The position numbers were made by a program, and so were the translations under genes. DNA of 64,000 nucleotides from Akkermansia massiliensis (GTDB lineage Bacteria; Verrucomicrobiota; Verrucomicrobiia; Verrucomicrobiales; Akkermansiaceae), in contig NZ_JAMGSI010000001.1 in assembly GCF_023516715.1 (NCBI RefSeq), positions 620,001-684,000 on the forward strand, written 5' to 3'. Under the pieces are notes generated by a model, which saw only the letters and a list, made by a program, of their open reading frames with translations, was not told the origin of the DNA and ran no database searches. This document shows positions 42,481-50,780 of this stretch, one piece after another (within the stretch, counting starts at the first letter, position 1; each line of letters starts with the position of its first letter).

Positions 42481-43049
42481 TGAATGCTTCCGCCAATGCC
42501 GCCCCGGGCAGGTCCCGGCCCATCCTGTTTCTGCGTTCCCTGGCTAACGGAGTGCGCAGTTTCATACGGTTCCGCCTGCTTCAACGCTGGGTCACCGTGG
42601 AGGGAATGACCAGGATAGGAAGGCATGTGCATCTGAATTCCCCTCACAAACGGATCATTTTCGGGAACAGGGTGCAATTGGGGCCACACTGCCATGTCTC
42701 CTGCGATATACGCTTTGGAAACAGCGTGTTGTGCGCCGCCCGCGTTTCATTCATCGGAAAAAGGGACCATTCCTTTAACAGGCCCGGTTGCGCCATCTGG
42801 GATTCTCCCCGGAATTGGGAGGACGGCATGACGGTCATCGGCAGCGACGTGTGGATTGGGCACGGCGCCGTCATCCTGGGAGGCGTTTGCGTAGGGGACG
42901 GGGCCATTGTAGCGGCAGGCGCCGTCGTGACCGGAGACGTGCCGCCCATGACCGTGGTGGGCGGCAATCCTGCCCGGGTCATCCGCCGCCGCTTTGCCGC
43001 CCCGGAAGAGGAGGAAAGGCACCGGAACTACCTTAATTCCATCAAATAG
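42477..43049 (+). CDS. Hexapeptide-repeat (LbetaH) acyltransferase
   Basis: 190 residues from the ATG at 42477 (a second ATG follows at once at 42480). Left-handed beta-helix repeats: [34 protein letters not shown] and [14 protein letters not shown]; ends [10 protein letters not shown]. This is the usual sugar O-acetyltransferase form. It is the second acyltransferase of the locus, so two different positions of the repeat unit may be modified. Confidence 0.9.
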   Translation: MMNASANAAPGRSRPILFLRSLANGVRSFIRFRLLQRWVTVEGMTRIGRHVHLNSPHKRIIFGNRVQLGPHCHVSCDIRFGNSVLCAARVSFIGKRDHSFNRPGCAIWDSPRNWEDGMTVIGSDVWIGHGAVILGGVCVGDGAIVAAGAVVTGDVPPMTVVGGNPARVIRRRFAAPEEEERHRNYLNSIK

Positions 43050-43056
43050 ACAAGCC

Positions 43057-44295
43057 ATGATGCAAATCCTGATTAACGCTTATGCCGTCAACCCGGACTG
43101 GGGCAGCGAACCCGGCATGGGGTGGAACTGGGTCATCCACCTGGCCATGCACTGCAAGGTGCATGTGATTACGGAGGGGGAATGGAGGGAAAACATAGAA
43201 CGGGAGCTCGCCCGCCTTCCCCAGGCCGGCAACATCGTGTTCCATTATCTTCCCGTACCGGAAAAAATTCGCCGGATGTGCTGGGACCAGGGGGACTGGC
43301 GTTTTTACCGCCATTACAAAAAATGGCAGGAACGGGCGCTTGCGCTGGCGCGGCGCATCATGGCGGAAAACCGCATAGACGTCATTCACCAGTTGAACAT
43401 GATAGGCTTCCGGGAGCCGGGGATGCTGTGGAAAATCGGGGGAATTCCCTACATATGGGGACCGGTGGGGGGAATGGAAAATACGCCGGTGGCCTACTTG
43501 CGGGAAAGCGGCTGGGGGCAGGTGGGGAAGACGGCATTGAAAAACGTGATCAATACCGTGCAGGCCAGGTTCCAGCCCAGGGTGCGGAAAGCCATGAAGC
43601 GCGCTGACGCCGTGCTGGCTTCCGTTCAGGGAGTGCGGGAGAAAATGGAACGGTACCATCGCCGGGAAGCGCTGCTGATGAGCGAAACCGGCTGCGCCGC
43701 GCCGAAGGAGAAAGTGCGGAGGGCAACGGACGGCGGACAATTCAGGCTGCTGTGGGCAGGCCGCATGATACCCAGCAAGCAGTTGGCCCTGGCATTACAA
43801 ACCCTCACCCATCTCCGGGATTTGCCGGAGCTGAAGCTGCATATCTGCGGGGGAGGGGAGAGGGGGCGGGGCTACCGGAACCTTGCGGAACGGCTGGGCG
43901 TGGCGGGGCAATGCGTGTGGCACGGCACAGTCTCCAATGAAAAGGTTCAATCACTCATGCGGGAAAGCGACCTCTTTTTCTTTACCAGCATCATGGAAGC
44001 AACCTCAACCGTGCTTGTGGAAGCCCTGATGAACCGCCTGCCCGTGCTCTGCTTTGATACCTGCGGCATGGGAACCATCGTGGATGAAACCGTGGGATGC
44101 AAGATACCCCTGACCCGTCCCGGACGGTCCGCCCGGGACTTTGCGGAACGCATCCGTTTCTTTTTCCATCACAGGGAGGTCCTGCGGGATATGGATGAAG
44201 CGTTTTACGCCAGGCAGAGGGAACTGGACTGGAACCGCAAGGCGGAAAGGATGGCCGGCATTTACCGCGAAGTTTTGAAGGCCCGTCAACATTGA
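43057..44295 (+). CDS. Glycosyltransferase, GT4 family
   Basis: 412 residues from the ATG at 43057; the ORF extends upstream, but only through the preceding gene. N-terminal N-A-Y-A-V-N-P-D-W-G-S-E-P-G-M-G-W-N-W is the signature of GT4 enzymes with a 'G-S-E-P-G' nucleotide loop. C-terminal domain: L-L-W-A-G-R-M-I-P-S-K and F-T-S-I-M-E-A-T-S-T-V-L-V-E-A-L. Retaining transferase adding a sugar to the growing lipid-linked unit. It is separated from the next start by 2 bp. Confidence 0.9.
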   Translation: MMQILINAYAVNPDWGSEPGMGWNWVIHLAMHCKVHVITEGEWRENIERELARLPQAGNIVFHYLPVPEKIRRMCWDQGDWRFYRHYKKWQERALALARRIMAENRIDVIHQLNMIGFREPGMLWKIGGIPYIWGPVGGMENTPVAYLRESGWGQVGKTALKNVINTVQARFQPRVRKAMKRADAVLASVQGVREKMERYHRREALLMSETGCAAPKEKVRRATDGGQFRLLWAGRMIPSKQLALALQTLTHLRDLPELKLHICGGGERGRGYRNLAERLGVAGQCVWHGTVSNEKVQSLMRESDLFFFTSIMEATSTVLVEALMNRLPVLCFDTCGMGTIVDETVGCKIPLTRPGRSARDFAERIRFFFHHREVLRDMDEAFYARQRELDWNRKAERMAGIYREVLKARQH

Positions 44296-44297
44296 CC

Positions 44298-45449
44298 ATG
44301 AGTGAAAACCGTATGGAGACCTATTTCAACATCAGATACGAATTTGACCGTGAACGCGTTTTCCGGCGCATGGACGAAGTGCTCCGTTCCGGGGGCGCCG
44401 GATACATCTGCGTGGCGGACGGCCATGTACTTTCCGAGGTACAGCGCAACCGGGAATACAGGAATGTGCTGAATGGAGCGCTCCTGACCATTTGCGACAG
44501 CGGCTGGGTGCCCGTCTACCTGAAATGGCTGCTGCATGCGGACAGGCCCCAATACTGCGGCGCCCAGATTTTCAGCGACGCCATCGGCATGAAAAAATAC
44601 AGAATGATGTTCCTGGGAGGAAACCGCGAGACGCTGGATGCCCTTCGCCGGACCCTGGAACGGGAAGATCCCCGCGTGAAGCACATGCCTTTTGAGGAAT
44701 TGCCGTTCTGCCCTGTGGATGAATTTGACTACGCGGCTATTGCCGGGAGAATCAATGAATACCTGCCGGACATCGTCTGGGTTTCCCTGGGCGCTCCCAA
44801 GCAGGAAATATTCATGAACAGGCTGTGCCCCCATCTTCAACGGGGGGTTATGGTGGCCGTGGGCGCCGTCTTTAACTTCGCCTCCGGGCGGCATATCAGA
44901 AGGGCCCCTGCCTGGATGGTGGACTGCAGGCTGGAATTTCTCTACCGCATTTTTAATGAACCCCGCAAGCAAATGAAACGCTGCTGGAAAATAATCTCTG
45001 TCCTGCCCTGGATTTTTATCCGTGAAAAACAACGGCAAAAGGCGGCCAGGCCGGCTGCCGCCTCCGGAAGGGAAAGAAAAGCGCCCCCTCTTCCCTGTAC
45101 GCTGGTTTCATGTTTCGGCCGGCTTCCCGGCAACATGGATGACCTGCTGGCTGACTGGGGCAGGGAAGAAGGCAGGAAATTCATCATTGTCAGCGACGAT
45201 GCGAGGTTCTGGAACCTGCCCTTCAACGCCAGCCTGGTGCCGATGGCTTTTTGCGAACTCCAGTCCCTGGTAAGGAAAAAACTGGGAAGACGGCATCAAA
45301 TTAACGTTCCGGAGGACCTCCCGCTGCTTCTGCCGCAATATCCGGTTCTCTTTGAGGACTATGTGGAAGGGAACCGGGAATTGGAAACAATAGCTCTGGA
45401 ATGGGAGGCCGGTTCCTCCCATGCACCGGTTCCCGCCGCTCCGGTTTAA
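44298..45449 (+). CDS. WecG/TagA/CpsF-family glycosyltransferase with an extra C-terminal domain
   Basis: 383 residues from the ATG at 44298. Residues 1 to about 250 are a standard WecG/TagA (GT26) domain: A-D-G-H-V-L-S-E-V-Q, T-I-C-D-S-G-W-V-P-V (usual D-G), M-F-L-G-G-N, V-S-L-G-A-P-K-Q-E and R-A-P-A-W-M. Residues about 270-383 are additional: a basic linker, then T-L-V-S-C-F-G-R-L-P-G-N-M-D-D and a second mixed alpha/beta stretch of about 100 residues with no family I recognise. GT26 enzymes usually transfer ManNAcA, ManNAc or glucose to the second position of a lipid-linked disaccharide. Confidence 0.86.
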   Translation: MSENRMETYFNIRYEFDRERVFRRMDEVLRSGGAGYICVADGHVLSEVQRNREYRNVLNGALLTICDSGWVPVYLKWLLHADRPQYCGAQIFSDAIGMKKYRMMFLGGNRETLDALRRTLEREDPRVKHMPFEELPFCPVDEFDYAAIAGRINEYLPDIVWVSLGAPKQEIFMNRLCPHLQRGVMVAVGAVFNFASGRHIRRAPAWMVDCRLEFLYRIFNEPRKQMKRCWKIISVLPWIFIREKQRQKAARPAAASGRERKAPPLPCTLVSCFGRLPGNMDDLLADWGREEGRKFIIVSDDARFWNLPFNASLVPMAFCELQSLVRKKLGRRHQINVPEDLPLLLPQYPVLFEDYVEGNRELETIALEWEAGSSHAPVPAAPV

Positions 45450-45499
45450 TGCTTACCCCTCTCCATACAGCAACATCCACACCTTAATACATTTCAACG

Positions 45500-46591
45500 A
45501 TGGCTACCAAAATATTCGTCTCCGGTTTTTACGACATCATTCATGCCGGGCATATCCAGTTCTTCCGTGAAGCGCGTTCGCTGGGGGATTTCCTCATCGT
45601 CTCCTTCGCCTCCGGGCAGGTGCTCTGGAAAAGCAAGCGCAGAAAACCATCCATCCCGGACGACCATAAAAAAGTGATTCTGGAAAGCCTGTGTATGGTG
45701 GACAAGGTGGTCTGCGGAGAACATCTGGAGCCGGGAATGGATTTTGAACACGTTTTCCTGAAAGAACGGCCCGATATCCTGGCTGTTACGGAAGATGACT
45801 GTTACGGCGACCTTAAAAGGGAACTGTGCGCAAGAATTGGAGCGCGGTATGTGGTGCTTCCCAAAACGCCTCCCTGTTCCGAACAGATTTCCACCACCCA
45901 GCTGGTGAACAGAATCAAGGCCCCGCTTAGCGTTCCCCTGCGCGTGGACTTTGCGGGGGGCTGGCTGGACGTTCCCAGGCATGCGCGGCAGGGGGCGTAC
46001 ATTGTCAACTGCGCCATCAGTCCGTTTGTATCCCTGGACCACTGGCCCTATGAACTCCGGTCCGGACTGGGAGGCAGCGGAGCCTGGGCCATGCTGCAGG
46101 GCCGGGACCCCGTCCAGTCGGAACTTGCCCTGGGGGTTGGCTGGCAGGATCCGGCCGTGATTGCGGAAACGGGGCTGTGCGTCTGGCGTTCCGGCGCCGT
46201 TCCCGTGCTGGACATCAAGAGCACCGGTGACTTTCTGGCCGGGAAAATGGCGGTCTTCCACACCGGGCATGACCATGATACGCCGGGAATGGCTGACGGG
46301 TGCAGGGACTATGCCCGCATCGCCCAGTCTTCCCTGATTGCCCGCGCCGGAGTGATGGAGCGCAGCATTCATGAACTGGCTGCCGGAGTGGCGCTGTACC
46401 ATAGCGTGCAGCTCCAGGAGGGGATGGCCCCCCTTCCAGCACTGGGGGAGGAGCTGGCGAAGAAATACCTGGGAGGCGGGTTCGGCGGATATGCCCTGTA
46501 CCTGTTCGCTTCCCAGGAGGACAGGGACGGGGCGGTGCGTCTTCATGACGGCATGAGGGCTGTGGAGCCGTATTGCAAAAGCCCCTTCTGA
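45500..46591 (+). CDS. Nucleotidyltransferase-GHMP kinase fusion protein
   Basis: 363 residues. Residues 1-138: a HIGH-superfamily nucleotidyltransferase with H15-A-G-H18 and the second motif I-S-T-T-Q-L-V-N-R, closest in look to RfaE2/TagD-type cytidylyl- or adenylyltransferases. Residues 140-363: a short GHMP-kinase-like domain, with P-L-R-V-D-F-A-G-G-W-L-D-V-P (motif 1), S-G-L-G-G-S-G-A-W-A (ATP loop, about 188-197) and G-G-G-F-G-G-Y-A-L-Y (motif 3, about 330). The kinase part is about 225 residues, versus about 300-330 in free enzymes, with only some 45 residues between motifs 1 and 2. It may phosphorylate and then activate a sugar or heptose to an NDP-sugar for the repeat unit. Confidence 0.75.
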   Translation: MATKIFVSGFYDIIHAGHIQFFREARSLGDFLIVSFASGQVLWKSKRRKPSIPDDHKKVILESLCMVDKVVCGEHLEPGMDFEHVFLKERPDILAVTEDDCYGDLKRELCARIGARYVVLPKTPPCSEQISTTQLVNRIKAPLSVPLRVDFAGGWLDVPRHARQGAYIVNCAISPFVSLDHWPYELRSGLGGSGAWAMLQGRDPVQSELALGVGWQDPAVIAETGLCVWRSGAVPVLDIKSTGDFLAGKMAVFHTGHDHDTPGMADGCRDYARIAQSSLIARAGVMERSIHELAAGVALYHSVQLQEGMAPLPALGEELAKKYLGGGFGGYALYLFASQEDRDGAVRLHDGMRAVEPYCKSPF

Positions 46592-46604
46592 TTCTTTTGC
46601 CGGA

Positions 46605-47747
46605 ATGAAAATGTCCATGGTTGAAGAATACTCTCCGGACACGGAGCCGGAAAAGGCGCAGGCTACCCGTCCGGGGGCCGTTCCCGGGACGCCGCCGAGG
46701 GAATGCTGGCTTGACCTGGGCAGGGTGGTTGGCCTGTTCTTCATCGTCCTTTTTCATGCTGGGGGAAGCGGAGCGGAATTCCCTCTCTTCTTCCAGCGGG
46801 TGCCTTTTCTGTTCATGGCGGCGGCCTACTTTGTGGGACGCAGGAAAATGTTCGACTGGCGTCATTCCCCGTGCAGGTACGTTTTATTTTATCTGGCATG
46901 GAACGGCGCGGCTTTTCTGGAAGCGTTCTTCAGGCATTGGATTTATTTAAGCCTGGGCCATTCAAGCACGTGGGACTGGAGCAGCCTGCCCTGGAAACTG
47001 ACGGGAGTGGGAACCACCTTCCCCTACGACGGCCCCCTGTGGTTCCTGAAATACGTGATGGCGCTGAGCCTGCTCTCTTCGCTTTTATTTGCCCTGGGAA
47101 AAAGGAAGCTGCTGATTCCCGCGACGATAGCCGTTCTCTTCTCCGTAGTGCTGTTTCCGGAGATCAACGCGCTGTTTTCCGACCCTCCCCGGGTTCCGTG
47201 GGCGGACTCCCTGGCTTTTTTCATGCTGGGGTTCTGCCTTTCCTCCCTGACGCTGGGCGAGATTAAGCTGTTCCTGAAAAAAATAAGTTACTTTTCCCTT
47301 CCCGCGTGGGCGGCAATAGCGTGGATGAACCATGGCGGCGTCATCTCCACGGAAACCCTGCACACCATCCCCTGCTGGATTCCGGGGATTCTGGGACTGG
47401 GCTCCCTGTGCGTTCTGCTGGCGGAAAAGACGTTCTTTCGTAAAATCGCTCAGGCATGCGCTCCCCTCTTTTTCTTCATTTATGCCGTCCATTGCCTGAT
47501 CCTTCCCTGGTTGATGCCGCTCCTCTCGAGAATCCTTCCTGAAGAACTTCCTTCTCCCATGATTGCGGCGGTCCTGGTATTTGCGGGAGCATTCTTTCTT
47601 CATCGGCAGGTGGTCCGGCATTACCCCGGCTGGGAATACCTGATCTTTGCCCAAAAGCGGAGAAAGCCGGTGACTGACGGGCAGGAAAAGGAGATAGTTG
47701 CCGCCGCCTTTTCCCGGTCCGCTTCCATCAATGAGCCCCCTCTTTAG
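46605..47747 (+). CDS. Membrane acyltransferase (acyltransferase 3 family)
   Basis: 380 residues with about ten membrane helices. It begins (after a 33-residue polar head) with W-L-D-L-G-R-V-V-G-L-F-F-I-V-L-F-H-A-G, in which the R and H are the conserved catalytic-site residues of the acyltransferase 3 (OafA-like) family; F-L-F-M-A-A-A-Y follows. These proteins O-acetylate glycans at the outer face of the inner membrane. Last gene of the polysaccharide locus. A short GC-rich hairpin followed by a T tract at about 47,738-47,766 may end transcription. Confidence 0.85.
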   Translation: MKMSMVEEYSPDTEPEKAQATRPGAVPGTPPRECWLDLGRVVGLFFIVLFHAGGSGAEFPLFFQRVPFLFMAAAYFVGRRKMFDWRHSPCRYVLFYLAWNGAAFLEAFFRHWIYLSLGHSSTWDWSSLPWKLTGVGTTFPYDGPLWFLKYVMALSLLSSLLFALGKRKLLIPATIAVLFSVVLFPEINALFSDPPRVPWADSLAFFMLGFCLSSLTLGEIKLFLKKISYFSLPAWAAIAWMNHGGVISTETLHTIPCWIPGILGLGSLCVLLAEKTFFRKIAQACAPLFFFIYAVHCLILPWLMPLLSRILPEELPSPMIAAVLVFAGAFFLHRQVVRHYPGWEYLIFAQKRRKPVTDGQEKEIVAAAFSRSASINEPPL

Positions 47748-48188
47748 AGGTCTTCCGATTTTTCTGTGGCTTATATGGGAAAACGGTTTCTCCATGCTTG
47801 AGCCGCCATTATCTTTTCAGATGAACCTCTGTTAACAACCCTTTTCCCATTTCTCCTTTGCCGCGCTCAATATCCCTTCTTCCATGGACAAACCTTTTCT
47901 GGCGGCCCGCTTCATGGCTTCATTCAGAGTGGAGTTTTTATTCGAACGGCAATTTGAGATTCCAATTCCGAAGGGCCTCCGGCACTCGTCAAACGGCGTA
48001 ATGATGCCTGCACGTTCCCGGGCAATCTTTGACGGCAACCCCGTGCGGAACCGCCGCCGTCTGGATGCCAGAAGACATGCCCATTTCAGCCCGGATGATG
48101 GAATGGCCCGGAGGGAGATGAAAGAATATTATTGTTAACAGAGTATTATCAATATACGGCTAAAAATACCCCTTATTGATTTAAAAAA
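47748..48188. other. Region between the polysaccharide locus and the fucosidase gene
   Basis: 440 bp. It contains one small minus-strand frame that looks protein-like (next entry) and, at its right end, an AT-rich stretch (48,128-48,188) likely to hold the fucosidase promoter. Nothing else is recognisable. Confidence 0.5.
47832..48128 (-). pseudogene. Small open frame, possible gene remnant
   Basis: An open frame on the minus strand of 90-odd codons without an ATG in its first part; a TTG at 48,036-48,038 would give 68 residues. The translation (G-I-I-T-P-F-D-E-C-R-R-P-F-G-I-G-I-S, then a helical basic C-terminus K-R-A-A-R-K-G-L-S-M-E-E-G) has protein-like composition and a proper stop. I recognise no family. 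It may be the 3' end of a lost gene or a small protein. Confidence 0.3.
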
Positions 48189-50153
48189 ATGACTGCCTTT
48201 ATTCAACTTCGCGCCCTGTTGCTCTGTGGTTTGCTGGGGTACCCGGCTGTCGCGTGTGGAAAAGGAAAGGAAGGCGTGTCCGTCATGGTTCCGGAACAGG
48301 CTTCCCGCGGAGAGCTGGTGGAGATGGCGGTCAAGGTAAGGCCCTCCGGCCGGCAACTGGATTACCAGCAGCGGGAAATGCTGGGTTTCATCCATTTCGG
48401 CATGAACACGTTTACCGGAGCGGAATGGGGAACCGGAAAGGAGGAGCCTGCAATTTTCAATCCTTCCCGGCTGGACGCCCGTTCCTGGGTAAAAACGTTC
48501 AAGGATGCCGGTGTAACGGGAGTGATCTTTGTAGCGAAGCATCATGACGGATTCTGCATGTGGCCCACCAAATGGACGGATCACAACATTTCCCGTTCTC
48601 CCTACAAGGGAGGAAAAGGAGACCTGGTTCGGGAAGTTTCCGCGGCCTGCCGGGAACTGGACATGAAATTCTGCATCTACCTTTCCCCGTGGGACATGCA
48701 TGAAAAAAGCTTTGGGACGGAAAAGTACAATGATTTCTACGTCAAACAACTGGAAGAGCTGCTGACCAATTACGGCCCTGTTTATCTTCTATGGTTTGAC
48801 GGAGCCGGGGTGGATAGCAAAGTCAATGGGAAACAGACTCCCTTCGACTGGGAGAGGATCTTTAAAAAGGCCAGGGAATTGCAGCCGGACGTTCTGCTTT
48901 CCGGGGCGGCTCCAGATGTCCGGTGGGGAGGAAACGAGATGGGACGCGGACGGGAAACGGAATGGTGCGTCCAGGGGGTTACGGCCTCGTCGCGCCTGTT
49001 TGGCGGAAATGATGTGGGGATTCGGGCTAAAGACAGGAATCTGGGCTCCATTGATAGCCTGGCAGGGAAAAAGCGGCTCGTCTGGTACCCTTCACGTGCA
49101 GGCCTCCCCATACGGAGAGGCTGGTTTTACCATGAACGCGACGACAAAACCATCAAATCTCTTGATTACCTGGTGGACTGTTACTTTTCAACCGTGGGAC
49201 AAAACTCCAACGTTCTTCCCAACCTCTCTCCCAATAAGGAAGGAATCATTCCGGAGGCGGATGCCAGGAGGATGATCCAATTTGGCAGGGTGATTGGAAA
49301 GATGAAAAAAAATGACTTGGCCAGGGGAGCCCGGGCGAAAGCTCTTTCCGGGTGGGCCGGAAATCCGGAATCCGGGCTTTTGTTTGACGGCAGCCCCTTT
49401 ACAGGCTGGGCCACTCCTGATGGCACCACCCGGGCGGAGGTAGAAATCCGATTGTCTGGAAAACAGGAGTTCAACGTCATCAAGCTACAGGAAAATGTTC
49501 GTGATTACGGCCAGCGTGTGGAGCGCTTTGCCGTGGATGCGTGGCTGGACGGCCAGTGGAAACCCTTGGCTGAAAGTACCACCATCGGATTCCGTAAAAT
49601 GATCAGGCTGCCGAAGGCGGTGAAGGCTGATCAATTGAGGATACGCTTCCTGGATTCCCGCAAATCCATTTCATTCAGCAATTTCTCGTTGTATTACCTG
49701 GCTCCTTTCTCAACGGAGGACAACGTGGAAGGCGTCCGGAAACTGAACAGGAAGGAATGGAAAATAACCGTTGCCGGGAAAAACCTTCCCGCGGCCCAGT
49801 TGGAGCGGCTGAAAGACGGGAAAACGGATACTTATGTGGAAGTGGGACTGCCTCCCCAGGGATGCGACATTGTTATTGATACGGGAAAAGTGCAGAAAAT
49901 TGCCGGGTTGATATATACGCCTGTGATGGAGGGAGGGCCGGGCCATATTGAAATGTATGATATCCGCCTCAGCAGGGATGGCAAAACATGGGGAAAGCCG
50001 GTGGCTTCCGGCCGTTTCGGCAATATCGTCAACAACCCGGTGGAACAGGAGGTCAATTTTGTTCCCGTTGAAGCTAGATTCGTCAAATTCAGCGCTAAAA
50101 AGGGTGCCGACGGAGCACGTAAAGCGGCTGTTGCCGAGTTGGATTTGCTTTAA
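48189..50153 (+). CDS. Alpha-L-fucosidase, GH29, with discoidin-like C-terminus
   Basis: 654 residues. The N-terminal signal ends in A-V-A-C-G, which could be a signal-peptidase cleavage site or a lipobox (C23). The GH29 domain starts at G-F-I-H-F-G-M-N-T-F-T; the family landmarks A-K-H-H-D-G-F-C-M-W and the nucleophile-bearing L-L-W-F-D-G-A (D204) are present. Two further domains follow; the last ~140 residues (from about 515) resemble F5/8 type C domains. It removes alpha-linked fucose from mucin glycans, complementing the GH35 enzyme. It is transcribed separately from the polysaccharide operon. Confidence 0.93.
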   Translation: MTAFIQLRALLLCGLLGYPAVACGKGKEGVSVMVPEQASRGELVEMAVKVRPSGRQLDYQQREMLGFIHFGMNTFTGAEWGTGKEEPAIFNPSRLDARSWVKTFKDAGVTGVIFVAKHHDGFCMWPTKWTDHNISRSPYKGGKGDLVREVSAACRELDMKFCIYLSPWDMHEKSFGTEKYNDFYVKQLEELLTNYGPVYLLWFDGAGVDSKVNGKQTPFDWERIFKKARELQPDVLLSGAAPDVRWGGNEMGRGRETEWCVQGVTASSRLFGGNDVGIRAKDRNLGSIDSLAGKKRLVWYPSRAGLPIRRGWFYHERDDKTIKSLDYLVDCYFSTVGQNSNVLPNLSPNKEGIIPEADARRMIQFGRVIGKMKKNDLARGARAKALSGWAGNPESGLLFDGSPFTGWATPDGTTRAEVEIRLSGKQEFNVIKLQENVRDYGQRVERFAVDAWLDGQWKPLAESTTIGFRKMIRLPKAVKADQLRIRFLDSRKSISFSNFSLYYLAPFSTEDNVEGVRKLNRKEWKITVAGKNLPAAQLERLKDGKTDTYVEVGLPPQGCDIVIDTGKVQKIAGLIYTPVMEGGPGHIEMYDIRLSRDGKTWGKPVASGRFGNIVNNPVEQEVNFVPVEARFVKFSAKKGADGARKAAVAELDLL

Positions 50154-50385
50154 TATGGCCTATAAGGGCCTTTCTACGAGGAAAAAGAGGGAAAGGGAAA
50201 CCAGGCAAATGGAAATTTGGTTCTTGCTCCGGTGTGCTTCAACAGGAAGAAGGATGCTAGGTTTCTCCATGAAGCAACCAGGCGGCCCATGTAAAAAGGA
50301 AGCGCCCCAAATGTTTTTCCGCTTACCATGCTTGCATTAACGGCTAACATATCCGCCGGCTCTGCAATCGTGGCGCGTGGGAGGT
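50154..50385. other. Short intergenic region with a possible frameshifted phage segment
   Basis: A weak GGCC-TATAAG-GGCC hairpin plus TTTCT (50,156-50,174) may terminate the fucosidase transcript. From an ATG at 50,328 a 20-codon frame reads into the open frame that begins at 50,386 after a one-base shift, so the start of the decayed phage gene may lie here. Confidence 0.4.
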
Positions 50386-50780
50386 AGGGGCAGGGACACT
50401 TCAACTTCTATAGGAAGATTATCCTGACGGCCGTATTCCCGGACAGGAACGGCTTCGTTCAGTCTCGACGCTTTTCACAGGATGATATTTTCCAGGAACA
50501 GGTAGAAACTTTCAACGAAGTGGTAGCACACGTTGCCGTTTTATCCGATGAATGGAAGGAGCTTCACGTCCGAGTGCGGCTGGATCAGATCATCAGCTCG
50601 CCTTTGGAGGAAAGGGAAATATCTCTGGAATCCAGGGATGCGGTTGCTCTGACCGTGGAAGCAGCCACCGCCCAGGAAGGGAGCGGGTTTTTCACCAGCC
50701 AGAATTTCGGAGTTCACGATGGTGGACGGGATGGCAGTGGCGTTGTTCAGCCACTTCGCAACAAACAACAAGAAATAATC
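50386..50780 (+). pseudogene. 5'-damaged phage-type gene fragment
   Basis: An uninterrupted frame of about 130 codons with no ATG, running in frame into the tail-fibre gene (GTG at 50,520). The translation is well balanced and protein-like (F-N-F-Y-R-K-I-I-L-T-A-V-F-P-D, Q-E-Q-V-E-T-F-N-E-V-V-A-H-V-A-V-L-S-D-E-W in pieces). It looks like the end of a gene next to a tail fibre gene whose 5' part has been lost or frameshifted. No family recognised. Confidence 0.45.

Noticed and set aside
47884-48138. 84-codon plus-strand frame overlapping the small minus-strand frame
   Set aside because: Arg/His-rich with no domain. It overlaps the minus-strand remnant, whose composition is more protein-like.
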